DNA of 57,985 nt from NCBI RefSeq assembly GCF_944327235.1, contig NZ_CALVHE010000007.1, positions 1 to 57,985 on the forward strand. Reading direction: 5' to 3'. Shown here one piece after another: positions 36,157 through 44,979 of this stretch. The position numbers were made by a program, and so were the translations under genes. The notes beneath the pieces were generated by a model that was given only the letters and a program-made list of their open reading frames with translations, had not been told where the DNA came from and made no database searches. Numbering within the stretch: the first letter of the stretch is position 1; every line of letters begins with the position of its first letter. The stretch comes from an uncultured Desulfovibrio sp. (lineage in GTDB: Bacteria > Desulfobacterota > Desulfovibrionia > Desulfovibrionales > Desulfovibrionaceae).

Positions 36157-37545
36157 CTAACGGATGCTCACCAGCTTGGTGGGATTGAGCAGGCCCTTGG
36201 GGTCGAGGGCGCGCCGCAACCGTTGCGAGAAGAGGATGGTGCCGCGCGAGGTCTCCTTTTCCATCCACTTGGCCTTGGCCGTGCCGATGCCGTGCTCGCC
36301 GGAAAGGGTTCCGTGCAGGCTGATGGCCGTCTCGAACATCTCGTCGATGGCGGCCTCCACCCGGGCGAACTCATCGGCATCGCGCTTGTCGCACAGGAAG
36401 GTGGGATGCAGGTTGCCGTCCCCGGCATGGCCGAAGGTGCCCACTTCCACGCGGTACTTGGCGGCGATGTCGGTGACGGCCTTCATCATGGCCGGGATCT
36501 GCGAGCGGGGTACGGTGGCGTCCTCAAGGACGGTGGTGGGTCGGGCGCGGGCCAGCACGGGCAGGGCCATGCGGCGCGCTTCCCAGAGCTTGGTCTTTTC
36601 GGCGGCGTCGCGGGCCACATGCACGGCCGAGGCTCCGGTGCTCTTGAGTACGCGCTCCACGGCTTCGGCGTCATCGGCCACCTGCGCCGGATGGCCGTCC
36701 ACCTCGATGAGCAGGATGGCGGCCGCGTCGCGCGGCAGGCCGGCATGGGTGAAGTCGTCCACGCGTACGATGGTGTTGTTGTCCAGGAATTCGAGCGTAC
36801 AGGGCACCACATGGGCGGCGATGATGCCGGCCACGGCTTCGGCGGCTTTCTGCATGTCGTCGAAGACGGCCATGAGCGCCTTGGAGGCCTTCGGCGGGGG
36901 CACCAGCTTGAGGATGGCCTGCGAGATGACGCCGAGCGTGCCCTCGCTCTGGGTGAGCATGCCCGCCAGATTGTAGCCGGTCACGCATTTGACGGTGCGG
37001 GAACCGCTCTTGACCACTTCGCCGGTGGCGTCGAAGAATTCCACGCCCATGACGTAGTCCTTGGTGACGCCGTACTTGAGGCCGCGCAGGCCGCCCGCAT
37101 TTTCCGCGATGTTGCCGCCGATGGTGGAAACAGACTGCGAGCCGGGATCCGGGGGATAGAACAGGCCCTTCTTTTCCACGGCCGCGGCAAACTGCGCCGT
37201 GATGACGCCCGGTTCCACCACGGCGTAGAGGTCGTTCTCGTTGATCTCGAGGATGCGGTTGAGGCCGTTGGTCAGGATGACCACCGTATCCGGCGCGTCG
37301 GGGATGACGCCGCCGGAAAGATTGGTGCCCGCGCCGCGAACGGTCATGGGGATGCCGTTGTCATAAAGCTTCTTGACGCACTGGCCGATCTGTTCGCAGG
37401 TGGTGGGGCGCACCACCAGCGTGGGGACCACGGGCGCGAGCACCGCGGAATCATAGGAGTAGCTCTGCCGGTCGGCTTCGGAGCTGAACACATTTTCGGG
37501 GCCGAGCAGGGCCTCGAAATCCTTGATGAGAGCATTGTTCGCCAT
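36157..37545 (-). CDS. FAD-binding GlcD-type (D-)lactate dehydrogenase subunit
   Basis: A 462-aa flavoprotein. The FAD_binding_4 domain is at about 40-180 (VRGAGTNLSGG, STIGGNIAENAGGLRGLKYG). The FAD-oxidase C-terminal domain has GHAGDGNLHP and SGEHGIGTAKAKWM. It oxidises a 2-hydroxy acid to the keto acid, most likely D-lactate to pyruvate given the neighbouring permease. The start is the ATG at 37545 with GAGG upstream. It is the first gene of the four-gene lactate unit; a 7-bp inverted repeat sits just before it. Confidence 0.9.
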   Translation of the reverse strand: MANNALIKDFEALLGPENVFSSEADRQSYSYDSAVLAPVVPTLVVRPTTCEQIGQCVKKLYDNGIPMTVRGAGTNLSGGVIPDAPDTVVILTNGLNRILEINENDLYAVVEPGVITAQFAAAVEKKGLFYPPDPGSQSVSTIGGNIAENAGGLRGLKYGVTKDYVMGVEFFDATGEVVKSGSRTVKCVTGYNLAGMLTQSEGTLGVISQAILKLVPPPKASKALMAVFDDMQKAAEAVAGIIAAHVVPCTLEFLDNNTIVRVDDFTHAGLPRDAAAILLIEVDGHPAQVADDAEAVERVLKSTGASAVHVARDAAEKTKLWEARRMALPVLARARPTTVLEDATVPRSQIPAMMKAVTDIAAKYRVEVGTFGHAGDGNLHPTFLCDKRDADEFARVEAAIDEMFETAISLHGTLSGEHGIGTAKAKWMEKETSRGTILFSQRLRRALDPKGLLNPTKLVSIR

Positions 37546-37562
37546 GGGAAAAACCTCGGATC

Positions 37563-37600
37563 CCGCCGAAAGGATACATTTTGTCACAGTACGTCGGCGG
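37563..37600 (-). promoter_or_regulatory. Inverted repeat upstream of the lactate dehydrogenase unit
   Basis: CCGCCGA (37563-37569) and TCGGCGG (37594-37600) are perfect inverted half-sites 24 bp apart, 18 bp before the glcD-like ATG. No convincing -35/-10 pair was seen, so a role as operator is inference. Confidence 0.4.
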
Positions 37601-37623
37601 AATAGTGAAAAATGATGACTGTC

Positions 37624-38118
37624 TTACGTTAGAGGGGACGGGCCTGTAAAGTCCGCCCCGCTGTGTTCGGCCAGCGCACAGATGAAGGCAAAGGCCTCCG
37701 GACTGACCGGCTGTACGGACAGGCGGCTGCCCCGCCGCAAAAGCTCCATGCCCGCCAGTTCCGGGAAGGCGGCCAGATCCTTGCGCCGCAGGGGGCTGGG
37801 GAAGGCCCGCTCCAGCCGCACGTCCACCATCTCCCAGATGGGCTTCTCCGGCGTGGCGCGCGGGTCGAAGTGATCGTTTTCCGGGTCCTGCGCCGTATGG
37901 TCGGGATAGGCTTCCCGCACGATGCGCACCACGCCGATGATGGCGGGGTCGGCCCCGCTGTGGTAGAAGAACCCCAGATCGCCCGCCTGCATGGTCTTCA
38001 TGAAGTTGCGCGCCTGATAATTGCGTACGCCGTCCCAGGATGTGGTCTGCTGCGGCGCATCGGTCAGGTCCTGCCAGGAAAAGCAGGCAGGTTCGGATTT
38101 GAACAGCCAGTAGCGCAT
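37624..38118 (-). CDS. EVE domain-containing protein
   Basis: A 164-aa EVE (PUA-like) protein: MRYWLFKSEPACFSWQDL at the N-terminus, SWDGVRNYQARNFMKTMQ and GDLGFFYHSG are the family signature. EVE domains bind modified bases in DNA or RNA. The start at 38118 is the usual MxYWLxKSEP start. It lies upstream of the lactate unit on the same strand (78-nt gap), but a functional link is not evident. Confidence 0.92.
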   Translation of the reverse strand: MRYWLFKSEPACFSWQDLTDAPQQTTSWDGVRNYQARNFMKTMQAGDLGFFYHSGADPAIIGVVRIVREAYPDHTAQDPENDHFDPRATPEKPIWEMVDVRLERAFPSPLRRKDLAAFPELAGMELLRRGSRLSVQPVSPEAFAFICALAEHSGADFTGPSPLT

Positions 38119-38259
38119 CGAGGCGTCCCCCTGTGGGCATGCCGGCAGGCAGCCTGCCGGTGACGGTGGATGAATATGCAAACATGTGGGCAAGAGCCCC
38201 GTCCTGTCAAGATGGCAGGGAGGAAAGAAGAGTATGCAACCATTTTTTTCCTTATTTTC

Positions 38260-38289
38260 TTGACGCATGCAGGGTAAATGAGATATAAT
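38260..38289 (+). promoter_or_regulatory. Sigma-70-type promoter for lldP
   Basis: TTGACG (38260-38265), 18-bp spacer, TATAAT (38284-38289, full consensus), in AT-rich DNA. The predicted start near 38297 gives a leader of about 100 nt. Confidence 0.75.
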
Positions 38290-38306
38290 TCTGAAAATAC
38301 CCTGCA
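38268..38306 (+). promoter_or_regulatory. Probable operator overlapping the lldP promoter
   Basis: A perfect 9-bp inverted repeat, TGCAGGGTA (38268-38276) and TACCCTGCA (38298-38306), with 21 bp between. One half is in the -35/-10 spacer, the other at or just after the predicted start point. This is a classic repressor layout; the regulator is not encoded in the window. Confidence 0.6.
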
Positions 38307-38396
38307 AAAAAGGGGCCGTCCTACTTCTCCCTCGGCATGGCATGATGACGGAAGAGGGCGGCAAGGATGAACTTCTAACCGTCTTTGGAGAGTCAT

Positions 38397-40037
38397 ATGG
38401 CTTGGACTCAGGTGTACGATCCCGCCGGGGGTGCGTTGTTGTCCGCGCTGTGCGCGGCGGTTCCGCTCATTGCACTTTTTTACATGCTGGCCGTGCGCCG
38501 CGCCAAAGGGCATCATGCCGCCGGCGTGGCCGTCGTGCTGTCCTTCGCGCTGGCTGTGCTGGTCTGGGGGATGCCGGCCACCACGGCATTCAGCTCCTTT
38601 CTCTACGGGGCGGCCTTCGGCCTGTTCCCCATCGTGTGGATCGTGATCACGGCGGTCTGGGTCTATAATATGACCGTCGAATCCGGCGAATTCGAGTACA
38701 TCAAGCAGTCCCTGGCGCGGTTGACCGACGACCGCCGCCTCCAGGCCATTTTCATCGCCTTCGCCTTTGGTTCCTTCATCGAAGGCACGGCGGGCTTCGG
38801 CACGCCTGTGGCCATCACCGCCGCCATGCTGGTGGGCCTGGGCTTCAAGCCGCTCTACGCCGCCGGCATCTGTCTCATCGCCAATACCGCGCCTGTGGCC
38901 TTCGGGGCCATCGGCGTGCCGGTCATCGTGGCCGGGCAGGTCTCGGGCTTCTCCGACCTGCACATCAGCGCCATCGTGGGCCGTCAGCTGCCTTTCCTTT
39001 CTGTCATCGTGCCGCTCTGGCTCTGCGTGGTCATGTGCGGCTTCAAGCGTTCGCTGGAAGTGCTGCCCGCCATCATCGTCTCCGGCGTCTGCTTTGCCGG
39101 CTCGCAGTTCGTGTTCTCCAATTTCCACGGTCCGACCCTGCCGGACATCATGTCCGCCATCATCGCCATCATCGGTCTCGTGCTGCTGCTGCGCGTCTGG
39201 AAGCCTGTGCGCATCTTCCGCTTTGAAGGCGAGTCCGAAGCCGTCCTCGAGGGCGAAGCGCCCCGTTTCGGCGTGGTGGTGCGCGCCTGGGGGCCTTACA
39301 TCATCCTGGCCGTGATGGTCTTTTTCTGGGGGCTGCCCCAGTTCAAGGATCTGCTCAACGCCGTTCCCGGCGCGGTCATCAAGTTCAGCTGGCCCGCTCT
39401 TGACGGCCTCGTGCTGAAGGCCGCTCCCATCCTGCCCGCGGGCAAGGATCCGGTCTATGCGGCGCAGTTCACCCTCAACTGGCTCTCCGCTGGCGGCACG
39501 GCCATCCTCATCGCTGGTTTCCTCTCGGTGCCGCTCATGCCCGGCTACAGCTTCAGCCGTGCGGTGAGCTGCTTCGTCCGTACCGTGGTGCAGCTGCGCT
39601 TCCCCATCCTGACCATTGCCATGATCCTGGGGCTGGCCTATCTCATGAACTACTCCGGCATGAGTTCCACGCTGGGCATCGCCTTTACCCTGACCGGCAG
39701 CATCTTCCCCTTCTTTGCTCCGCTGCTGGGCTGGCTGGGCGTGTTCCTGACCGGTTCGGACACCTCGTCCAACGCGCTGTTCTGCGGCATGCAGCGTTCC
39801 ACCGCCGAAGTGGTGGGCATGCCGCCTGAACTGGCCGTGGCCGCCAACTCTTCCGGCGGCGTGACCGGCAAGATGATCTCGCCCCAGTCCATCAGCGTGG
39901 CTACCGCCGCCACCAGCATGGTGGGACAGGAGGGCGATCTTTTCCGCTTTGCTCTGCCGCACAGTATCGCCATGACGCTCTGCATCTGCGTGCTGACCTG
40001 GCTGCAGGCCACGGTGCTGAGCTGGATGCTGCCGTAG
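38397..40037 (+). CDS. lldP: L-lactate permease
   Basis: A 546-aa LctP-family lactate:proton symporter with about 12-14 transmembrane helices. Typical segments are FGSFIEGTAGFGTPVAITAA, FGAIGVPVIVAG and GSDTSSNALFCGMQ, then MISPQSISVATAA. It imports lactate, the main electron donor of these bacteria, for the divergent dehydrogenase unit. The start is the ATG at 38397 after GGAGAG. A strong terminator follows. The promoter carries an operator-like inverted repeat. Confidence 0.97.
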   Translation: MAWTQVYDPAGGALLSALCAAVPLIALFYMLAVRRAKGHHAAGVAVVLSFALAVLVWGMPATTAFSSFLYGAAFGLFPIVWIVITAVWVYNMTVESGEFEYIKQSLARLTDDRRLQAIFIAFAFGSFIEGTAGFGTPVAITAAMLVGLGFKPLYAAGICLIANTAPVAFGAIGVPVIVAGQVSGFSDLHISAIVGRQLPFLSVIVPLWLCVVMCGFKRSLEVLPAIIVSGVCFAGSQFVFSNFHGPTLPDIMSAIIAIIGLVLLLRVWKPVRIFRFEGESEAVLEGEAPRFGVVVRAWGPYIILAVMVFFWGLPQFKDLLNAVPGAVIKFSWPALDGLVLKAAPILPAGKDPVYAAQFTLNWLSAGGTAILIAGFLSVPLMPGYSFSRAVSCFVRTVVQLRFPILTIAMILGLAYLMNYSGMSSTLGIAFTLTGSIFPFFAPLLGWLGVFLTGSDTSSNALFCGMQRSTAEVVGMPPELAVAANSSGGVTGKMISPQSISVATAATSMVGQEGDLFRFALPHSIAMTLCICVLTWLQATVLSWMLP

Positions 40038-40060
40038 ATCACGCAACGATAGTCGTCAGC

Positions 40061-40095
40061 AAGGGCCGTGCCTTCGGGCATGGCCCTTTTGTTTT
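40061..40095 (+). terminator. Rho-independent terminator after lldP
   Basis: AAGGGCCGTGCC, TTCG loop, GGCATGGCCCTT, then TTGTTTT. Confidence 0.9.
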
Positions 40096-40486
40096 CCGCG
40101 ACGGAAGGACCTGTGGCGGGTGAACGACAGGGGGAACGGCTCCCGCAAGTGCGACCATGAGAAGGATGCCGGCGGTCATCTTGGCTGCGGAAGGTGTGTG
40201 GAGCGCCCTCAGGCGATCGTCTCCTTGTAGTCCTGCCTGTCATGACCGTTGCCGCCACGTATGCTTAGGCGGACGGTCTCTGTATATATGTCCGCTCCCT
40301 GCGGTTGGGGAGGAAAGGGGAGAAAGGGACGACACGAAGGATGTCATGCCCTCGTCTCGCGTGAGGGGGGATGATCGAAAGGCGGCCGAAGGCCGTGACC
40401 GTTAGGCGACGCAGGAGCCTTACGGGCATCGACAGCAGAGCGAGGGGGCGCTGCCTCGAACAGGCAACGGATGGTGCCGGCAGCGC
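40096..40486. other. Gene-free convergent intergenic region
   Basis: About 390 bp with no credible reading frame, between the lldP terminator and the 3' end of a leftward gene. It is rich in small stems (GGCCGAAGGCC near 40386, TGCCTCGAACAGGCA near 40452). A perfect CCGGCAGC / GCTGCCGG stem spans the stop codon at 40487. A small RNA is possible but not shown. Confidence 0.4.
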
Positions 40487-41017
40487 CTAGCTGCCGGTGC
40501 GGCGCGGCTGGAGATAGCCGGTATCGAGATTCAGGCGGCGGGGATGGTTGACGCCGCTCTGGGCGGGCAGGGTGGCGAGGCCTTCCACGGAAAGCGGTTT
40601 GCGGGAAAGGCCGAACGGCTCCAGTTCGCTCATGGGCACGGCGGTACGGGTCGCGCCGTCACCGACGATGTAGATGACCATGATGCGGCGGTCGGCGTGT
40701 CCGGCCAGCAGCACGGTGGCGGCGGGATGCCCGCTGGACACCTTGCCCGTGGCATTGTTGAGCAGGGAGGGCATACGCACATCGCTGCGGTGCAGGATCT
40801 CCAGGAAATCGTTGCCGGTACGGCCCACGAAGCTCACCAGCGAGCTGCCGTCCTGACTGACCAGCAGGCTGACGGGGACCGTGCCGCCGTGTATGCCGAT
40901 GTAGGTGGGGCGGGCCCCTTCGGGCATGAGCTGCCAGCCGTCGGAAGAAGCCGCGGCGGTCAGCGGGAGCGGCAGCAGGGACAGTGCCGCCCAGAGAAGG
41001 GACAGGAAACGCAGCAT
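40487..41017 (-). CDS. Hypothetical secreted protein
   Basis: A 176-aa protein with a signal peptide (MLRFLSLLWAALSLLPLPLT). The mature part is mixed beta (YIGIHGGTVPVSLLVSQDGS, RRIMVIYIVG) with no cysteines or catalytic pattern that I recognise. Two adjacent ATGs (41020, 41017) follow AAGGA; the second has better spacing. It stands alone, convergent with lldP. Function unknown. Confidence 0.65.
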   Translation of the reverse strand: MLRFLSLLWAALSLLPLPLTAAASSDGWQLMPEGARPTYIGIHGGTVPVSLLVSQDGSSLVSFVGRTGNDFLEILHRSDVRMPSLLNNATGKVSSGHPAATVLLAGHADRRIMVIYIVGDGATRTAVPMSELEPFGLSRKPLSVEGLATLPAQSGVNHPRRLNLDTGYLQPRRTGS

Positions 41018-41162
41018 CATGTGTCCTTGGCGAAAAACGCCGGTCATCCGCGGAACACCGGGAGGATACGGGCAAAAGACTGCCCTATTGAAGGGCTGTA
41101 GCTGTTTGGGCCTGCCTTGTCAAGCCGGAAAGACCGCCCGTCGTTCGTTGGTCCGCGCGGGA

Positions 41163-42350
41163 TCAGCGGCGCTTGCGCCGCTCCTTGGCGGCGGGTTTTT
41201 CCGGCTGGACGGCAGGAGCGGGCTCCGGCTTCGGCGTCAGATCCGGCGGTGCGGGGATGACCGGGATATTCTCGCTGTTGCCGAGCCACTGGAGGAAGAA
41301 AGCCAGCAGTTCCTGCCGCAGCAGCTCCTGCTGACGGAAACGCTCCTGCGGCGTGACGCTCAGGCAGAGTTCGGGCAGCTCTTCGGCAAGGGAGGGCGGG
41401 CAGGGCGCCAGCAGAGCGCCCCCGTCTGCGTCCGGCAGGCGCAGGAAGCGAGCCCGCTGCGCCAGACGGCGGGCCAGCTCCTCGGTCAGGCGGCTGTCGC
41501 TGTCGCCGTCCTGTGCGGCGCTGACCAGCAGCAGGCGCGGATGGAACCAGCGCAGGCCCGTGTCGAACAGCATGAGGTGCGTGGGATTGACGGCAGCCAC
41601 CACCTTGATGCGGGTATCCGCCGGGCTGACGGTGAGCGGCAGCTTGTTGCAGAGCTTGACCAGCTGACGCCGCGCCCAGCTGTTGCAATAGGGATCTTGC
41701 GGCGACGCCGCCGCGCAATAGACATCCAGACGCTCGCAGTCGGGCAGTGCGCCGCCCAGCAGCAGGCCCGTGGTCCCTCCAGCGCCGAAGCCCAGGAAGC
41801 CGATACGCTGCGGGTCGATGCTCTTGCCGAGTTTTTCATGGCGCAGCAGCTGGTCGATGAGCGCGCCGGTATCCTTCAGCCGTCCCGCGAACTGCTGCCA
41901 GGTATGCAGCTGGTCCATGTTGCGCATACAATCGCGGGCGTGCGTGGGGGCCGCCACCACGAAGCCGTGTTCAGCCAGCCAGGCGGCCGTATCATGATAG
42001 GAGAAGCGCGTGCCCGCCGAGGGATGGGAAAGCACGATGAGCGGGAAGCGTCCGGCCACGGCATCGCTGTTGCGGGCCGCCTCCACCCGCCAGGGGGGGA
42101 AGCGCAGCTCCCGCGGCGTCCAGTTGGTGGGATACCAGACGTTCACGTCCAGACGCACGCCGTCGTCCGGCAGCCAGAATCCCAGCGTGCACAGCCCCAC
42201 ACGGTAGGTCTCTTCCGCGCGGGCCGGGGCGGGCGACAGGACGGCAAGCAGCGTCCCGCACAGCAGCGCGGCGGCCAGAAGGGCGCGCAACGGGCGCGGA
42301 GCGGAGGGACGGCGGTGGGCAAACACGGCGGACAACGGGGAAAGCGGCAT
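41163..42350 (-). CDS. Exported alpha/beta hydrolase-like protein lacking the nucleophile serine
   Basis: A 395-aa protein with a signal sequence (about 20-46, ending ARA) and a dienelactone-hydrolase/PAF-acetylhydrolase-like fold: FPLIVLSHPSAGTRFSY, then an elbow IGFLGFGAGGTTG. Family members have GxSxG at the elbow; here residue 189 is Gly (codon GGC at 41784-41786), so the nucleophile is missing. A Pro/Lys-rich tail (about 355-395) ends in KERRKRR. It may be an inactive homologue or use another residue. The start at 42350 has a GAGG 11 nt upstream. Confidence 0.7.
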   Translation of the reverse strand: MPLSPLSAVFAHRRPSAPRPLRALLAAALLCGTLLAVLSPAPARAEETYRVGLCTLGFWLPDDGVRLDVNVWYPTNWTPRELRFPPWRVEAARNSDAVAGRFPLIVLSHPSAGTRFSYHDTAAWLAEHGFVVAAPTHARDCMRNMDQLHTWQQFAGRLKDTGALIDQLLRHEKLGKSIDPQRIGFLGFGAGGTTGLLLGGALPDCERLDVYCAAASPQDPYCNSWARRQLVKLCNKLPLTVSPADTRIKVVAAVNPTHLMLFDTGLRWFHPRLLLVSAAQDGDSDSRLTEELARRLAQRARFLRLPDADGGALLAPCPPSLAEELPELCLSVTPQERFRQQELLRQELLAFFLQWLGNSENIPVIPAPPDLTPKPEPAPAVQPEKPAAKERRKRR

Positions 42351-42459
42351 GTACGATGCACCTCGACGGGCAAAATGTCCCCTGTTGTGCCATAAGCGGC
42401 CTTGGGGTACAAGAGCATGACGGGTGCCTGTACCCGCGACGTCTTTCCTCGAGGTTATC

Positions 42460-43152
42460 ATGGAATTGCTCTCCTATCTGGTGGACTTCGTCCTGCACAT
42501 CGACGACCATCTTTTTGAGCTGGTGGCCAATTACGGTCTGTGGATCTACGCCATCCTCTTCGTCATCGTCTTCTGCGAGACCGGCCTCGTGGTGACGCCC
42601 TTCCTGCCGGGCGATTCTCTGCTTTTCGCGTCAGGCGTGGTCGCCGGGACCGGGCACATGGGCTATCTGGAAGTGCTGGGCGTGCTGCTGGCCGCGGGCA
42701 TCTGCGGCGATGCGGTGAACTACGCCATCGGACGGCATGTGGGACCGGCCATCTTTTCCCGCGATTCGCGTCTCATCAAGAAGGAGCATCTGCTCAAGGC
42801 CCATGCCTTTTATGAACGACACGGAGGCAAGGCCATCGTGCTCGCGCGCTTCGTGCCCATCGTGCGGACGTTCGCGCCCTTTGTGGCCGGTATAGCCCTC
42901 ATGTGCCCGCGTCAGTTCTTTTCCTACAATGTGCTGGGATGCTGCCTCTGGGTGGGCAGCCTCGTCTCGGCGGGCTACTTCCTGGGCAACCTGCCCTGGG
43001 TGCGGGAGAACTTCGGCATCATCGTTTACGCCATCATCGTCATTTCCGTGCTGCCGGTGATCATCGAGCTGCTCCGGGCCCGTTTCGGCAAGCAGCCGAC
43101 CACGACGCGTGAGCTGGCCAATCCCTACGAAAGGACGTCGGAGGACAAGTAG
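42460..43152 (+). CDS. DedA family membrane protein
   Basis: A 230-aa DedA/SNARE-associated family protein with about five hydrophobic segments. Signatures are FCETGLVVTPFLPGDSLLF (E and PGD motif) and VLARFVPIVRTFAPFVAG (the conserved FxRxxPxxRT). Family members are proposed to flip lipid carriers such as undecaprenyl phosphate. The start ATG 42460 follows CGAGG. It is divergent from the hydrolase-like gene. Confidence 0.93.
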   Translation: MELLSYLVDFVLHIDDHLFELVANYGLWIYAILFVIVFCETGLVVTPFLPGDSLLFASGVVAGTGHMGYLEVLGVLLAAGICGDAVNYAIGRHVGPAIFSRDSRLIKKEHLLKAHAFYERHGGKAIVLARFVPIVRTFAPFVAGIALMCPRQFFSYNVLGCCLWVGSLVSAGYFLGNLPWVRENFGIIVYAIIVISVLPVIIELLRARFGKQPTTTRELANPYERTSEDK

Positions 43153-43177
43153 CCGCTGCGGCGGGCGCTGAGGATGC

Positions 43178-44647
43178 TCACTCGCCGTCCGCGGCGTCGA
43201 GCACGCGCAGTCGGCCGTCTTCCATGAGTGCGGTGCGGTTGAGACAGGATGGGCCGTCCGTGGGCAGATGGGAGACGAAAACAAGATGCAGGCCCTCGGC
43301 CGCCAGCTTGTCCAGCAGGGCAAGGTACTGGCGGCGACTGCTCTCGTCCAGACCGGAACAGGGTTCGTCCAGCAGCAGGATGTCGGGATTGCCCAGCAGG
43401 GAGCGCGCAAGGAAGAGGCGGCGCAGCTGCCCCGTGGAAAGGCTGCGTATGGATTTCTCCGCCAGCGTGATGCAGTCCAGCCGGGCCATGACGGCACGAG
43501 CCTGGGCCAGCTCCTCTTCGCTGTATTCGCGGTAGTTGCCCACGGTATTGTCCCATCCGGAGCAGACAAGTTCCAGCGCGCTCAGGCTGTAGCCGTACTG
43601 GGCTTGCGCGAGGTCGCTGACCAGGCGCACGCCCTTGCGGATGTCCTGCAGGATGCTCGTCTTGCCGCCCTGTCCGGGCAGGTCGCGTAGCAGGCTGCCC
43701 CCGTCCGCCACGAATTCGTCCCCGGCCAGCATCCGGAGGAAGGTGGACTTGCCTGAGCCGTTGGCCCCCACGATGCGCCAGTGTTCCCCGCGTCGCAGTT
43801 GCCAGTTGATACCGTGCAGCACTTCCTTGCGGTCGATGAATACCGTGGCGTTGCGCACTTCCAGCAGAGGGGCGGCGGATCCCCCCATCCCCGTGACGGC
43901 GTGCGGCCGGGCGGGAGTCGGCAGCGGCGGGGCGCTTCCTTCCGTCTCGTCGGGCGTCTGCCCCTCAGGCAGGAGCCGTCCGGCCACGACCCAGCGCACA
44001 TGGCGGCACCAGTCGGGAAGCTGTTCGGGACGGTGTGTGCTCATGATGACGGTGCTGTGTTCTCGTGCTCTGTCCAGCTCTGCGAAAAACAGGTCCCGGT
44101 GGCGGTCGTCGAGGCCGTCGGCGCATTCGTCCAGCAGCAGGAGGGCCGGACGCCGTACCAGGGCGCGAGCCAGCAGCAGCAGGCGCAGCTGCCCCTGCGA
44201 CATCTCCGGTACGCAGACATCCAGCAGCGGGAGGGCATCCAGACGGCGGGCCATCTCCTCGGCGTCCCGCAGGCGTTCGTCCGCCGTGGTGCTGTAGAGC
44301 AGGGGCGTGTCGTCAAAGCCGGTGAGCAGCAGCTCCCTGCCGCTGATGTACCAGCCCTGCCGCTGATAGTTCTCCTGAAGGGCGGGGGAGACCAGCGCGC
44401 TGATGGCCCGCCCGGCAAGGGGGGCGTCTTCGGGGCCGTCCGGCCCGTTCCAGAGCACGCGTCCTTCCGTGGGCCAGCACTGACCGTGCAGCAGACGGAG
44501 CAGCGTGGACTTCCCCGCGCCGTTGTTGCCCATGAGGGCGTGATGCGCGCCCCTGTCGATATGCCAGGTGATATGCCGCAGGGCCCAGGTATCCGCCTCG
44601 CCGGGCAGGGGCAGGCTGACGTTCTCCACGCGCACAAGTTCGTTCAT
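43178..44647 (-). CDS. ModF-like tandem ABC ATPase
   Basis: A 489-aa protein with two ABC ATPase domains and no membrane segment. Domain 1 has Walker A GNNGAGKST, signature MSQGQLR, Walker B LLLLDECADG. Domain 2 (from about 265) has GANGSGKST, STGQLR and ILLLDEPCSG. Both signatures diverge from LSGGQ. This matches E. coli ModF (PhrA), linked to molybdate transport but of unproven role. No mod genes are adjacent. The 3' end lies 25 bp from dedA. Confidence 0.85.
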   Translation of the reverse strand: MNELVRVENVSLPLPGEADTWALRHITWHIDRGAHHALMGNNGAGKSTLLRLLHGQCWPTEGRVLWNGPDGPEDAPLAGRAISALVSPALQENYQRQGWYISGRELLLTGFDDTPLLYSTTADERLRDAEEMARRLDALPLLDVCVPEMSQGQLRLLLLARALVRRPALLLLDECADGLDDRHRDLFFAELDRAREHSTVIMSTHRPEQLPDWCRHVRWVVAGRLLPEGQTPDETEGSAPPLPTPARPHAVTGMGGSAAPLLEVRNATVFIDRKEVLHGINWQLRRGEHWRIVGANGSGKSTFLRMLAGDEFVADGGSLLRDLPGQGGKTSILQDIRKGVRLVSDLAQAQYGYSLSALELVCSGWDNTVGNYREYSEEELAQARAVMARLDCITLAEKSIRSLSTGQLRRLFLARSLLGNPDILLLDEPCSGLDESSRRQYLALLDKLAAEGLHLVFVSHLPTDGPSCLNRTALMEDGRLRVLDAADGE

Positions 44648-44763
44648 CGCTCATCCTCGACAAAAAAGAGGCAAGGGGCGTCCGGCGGACGGCTGGACGG
44701 GGCAAGCGGGCGGAAGTCTAGCCGAAGGCGTGCCAAAAGACCAGAGGCGGCAAGAGCCTCTCC

Positions 44764-44897
44764 AGTGTGGAACGCTTTGCGTCTCAAACCATACGGCCTG
44801 GCGTTTTGCAAAAAAAACGCGGTCGTTCCGCCTGGTCTCGGCCGGGTGGCGCTGTGCCGCCGTCTCGCATTCTGCCTTTCTCAAAGGCAACATGCTC
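44764..44897 (+). repeat. Dispersed multi-hairpin repeat, copy B
   Basis: A full-length copy in the gap between modF-like and rlpA, 83 bp from copy C in the same orientation. Shared blocks include GGAACGCTTTGCGTC, CAAACCATAC, GCGGTC-TTCCG, GGTGGCGCTGTGCCGCCG and the end hairpin TGCCTTTCTCAAAGGCA. Confidence 0.85.
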
Positions 44898-44913
44898 AAG
44901 AGGCCCCGGCAAC

Positions 44914-44945
44914 GAAAAAGGCCGTCCCCCCGCAGGGAGACGGCC
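44914..44945 (-). terminator. Rho-independent terminator for rlpA (leftward)
   Basis: On the minus strand, GGGCCGTCTCCC, loop, GGGGGGACGGCC and TTTTT. It lies between repeat copies B and C, so copy C would be transcribed as part of the rlpA 3' UTR. Confidence 0.85.
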
Positions 44946-44979
44946 CGGAGAACAGGCTCTTGTCGATTGAGAGCATTGT

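Noticed and set aside
40340..40450. A c-di-GMP (GEMM) riboswitch, suggested by GCGACGCAGGAGCC after a CGAAAGG
   Set aside because: The order and spacing of the conserved blocks do not fit, there is no downstream gene on that strand, and the match is short.
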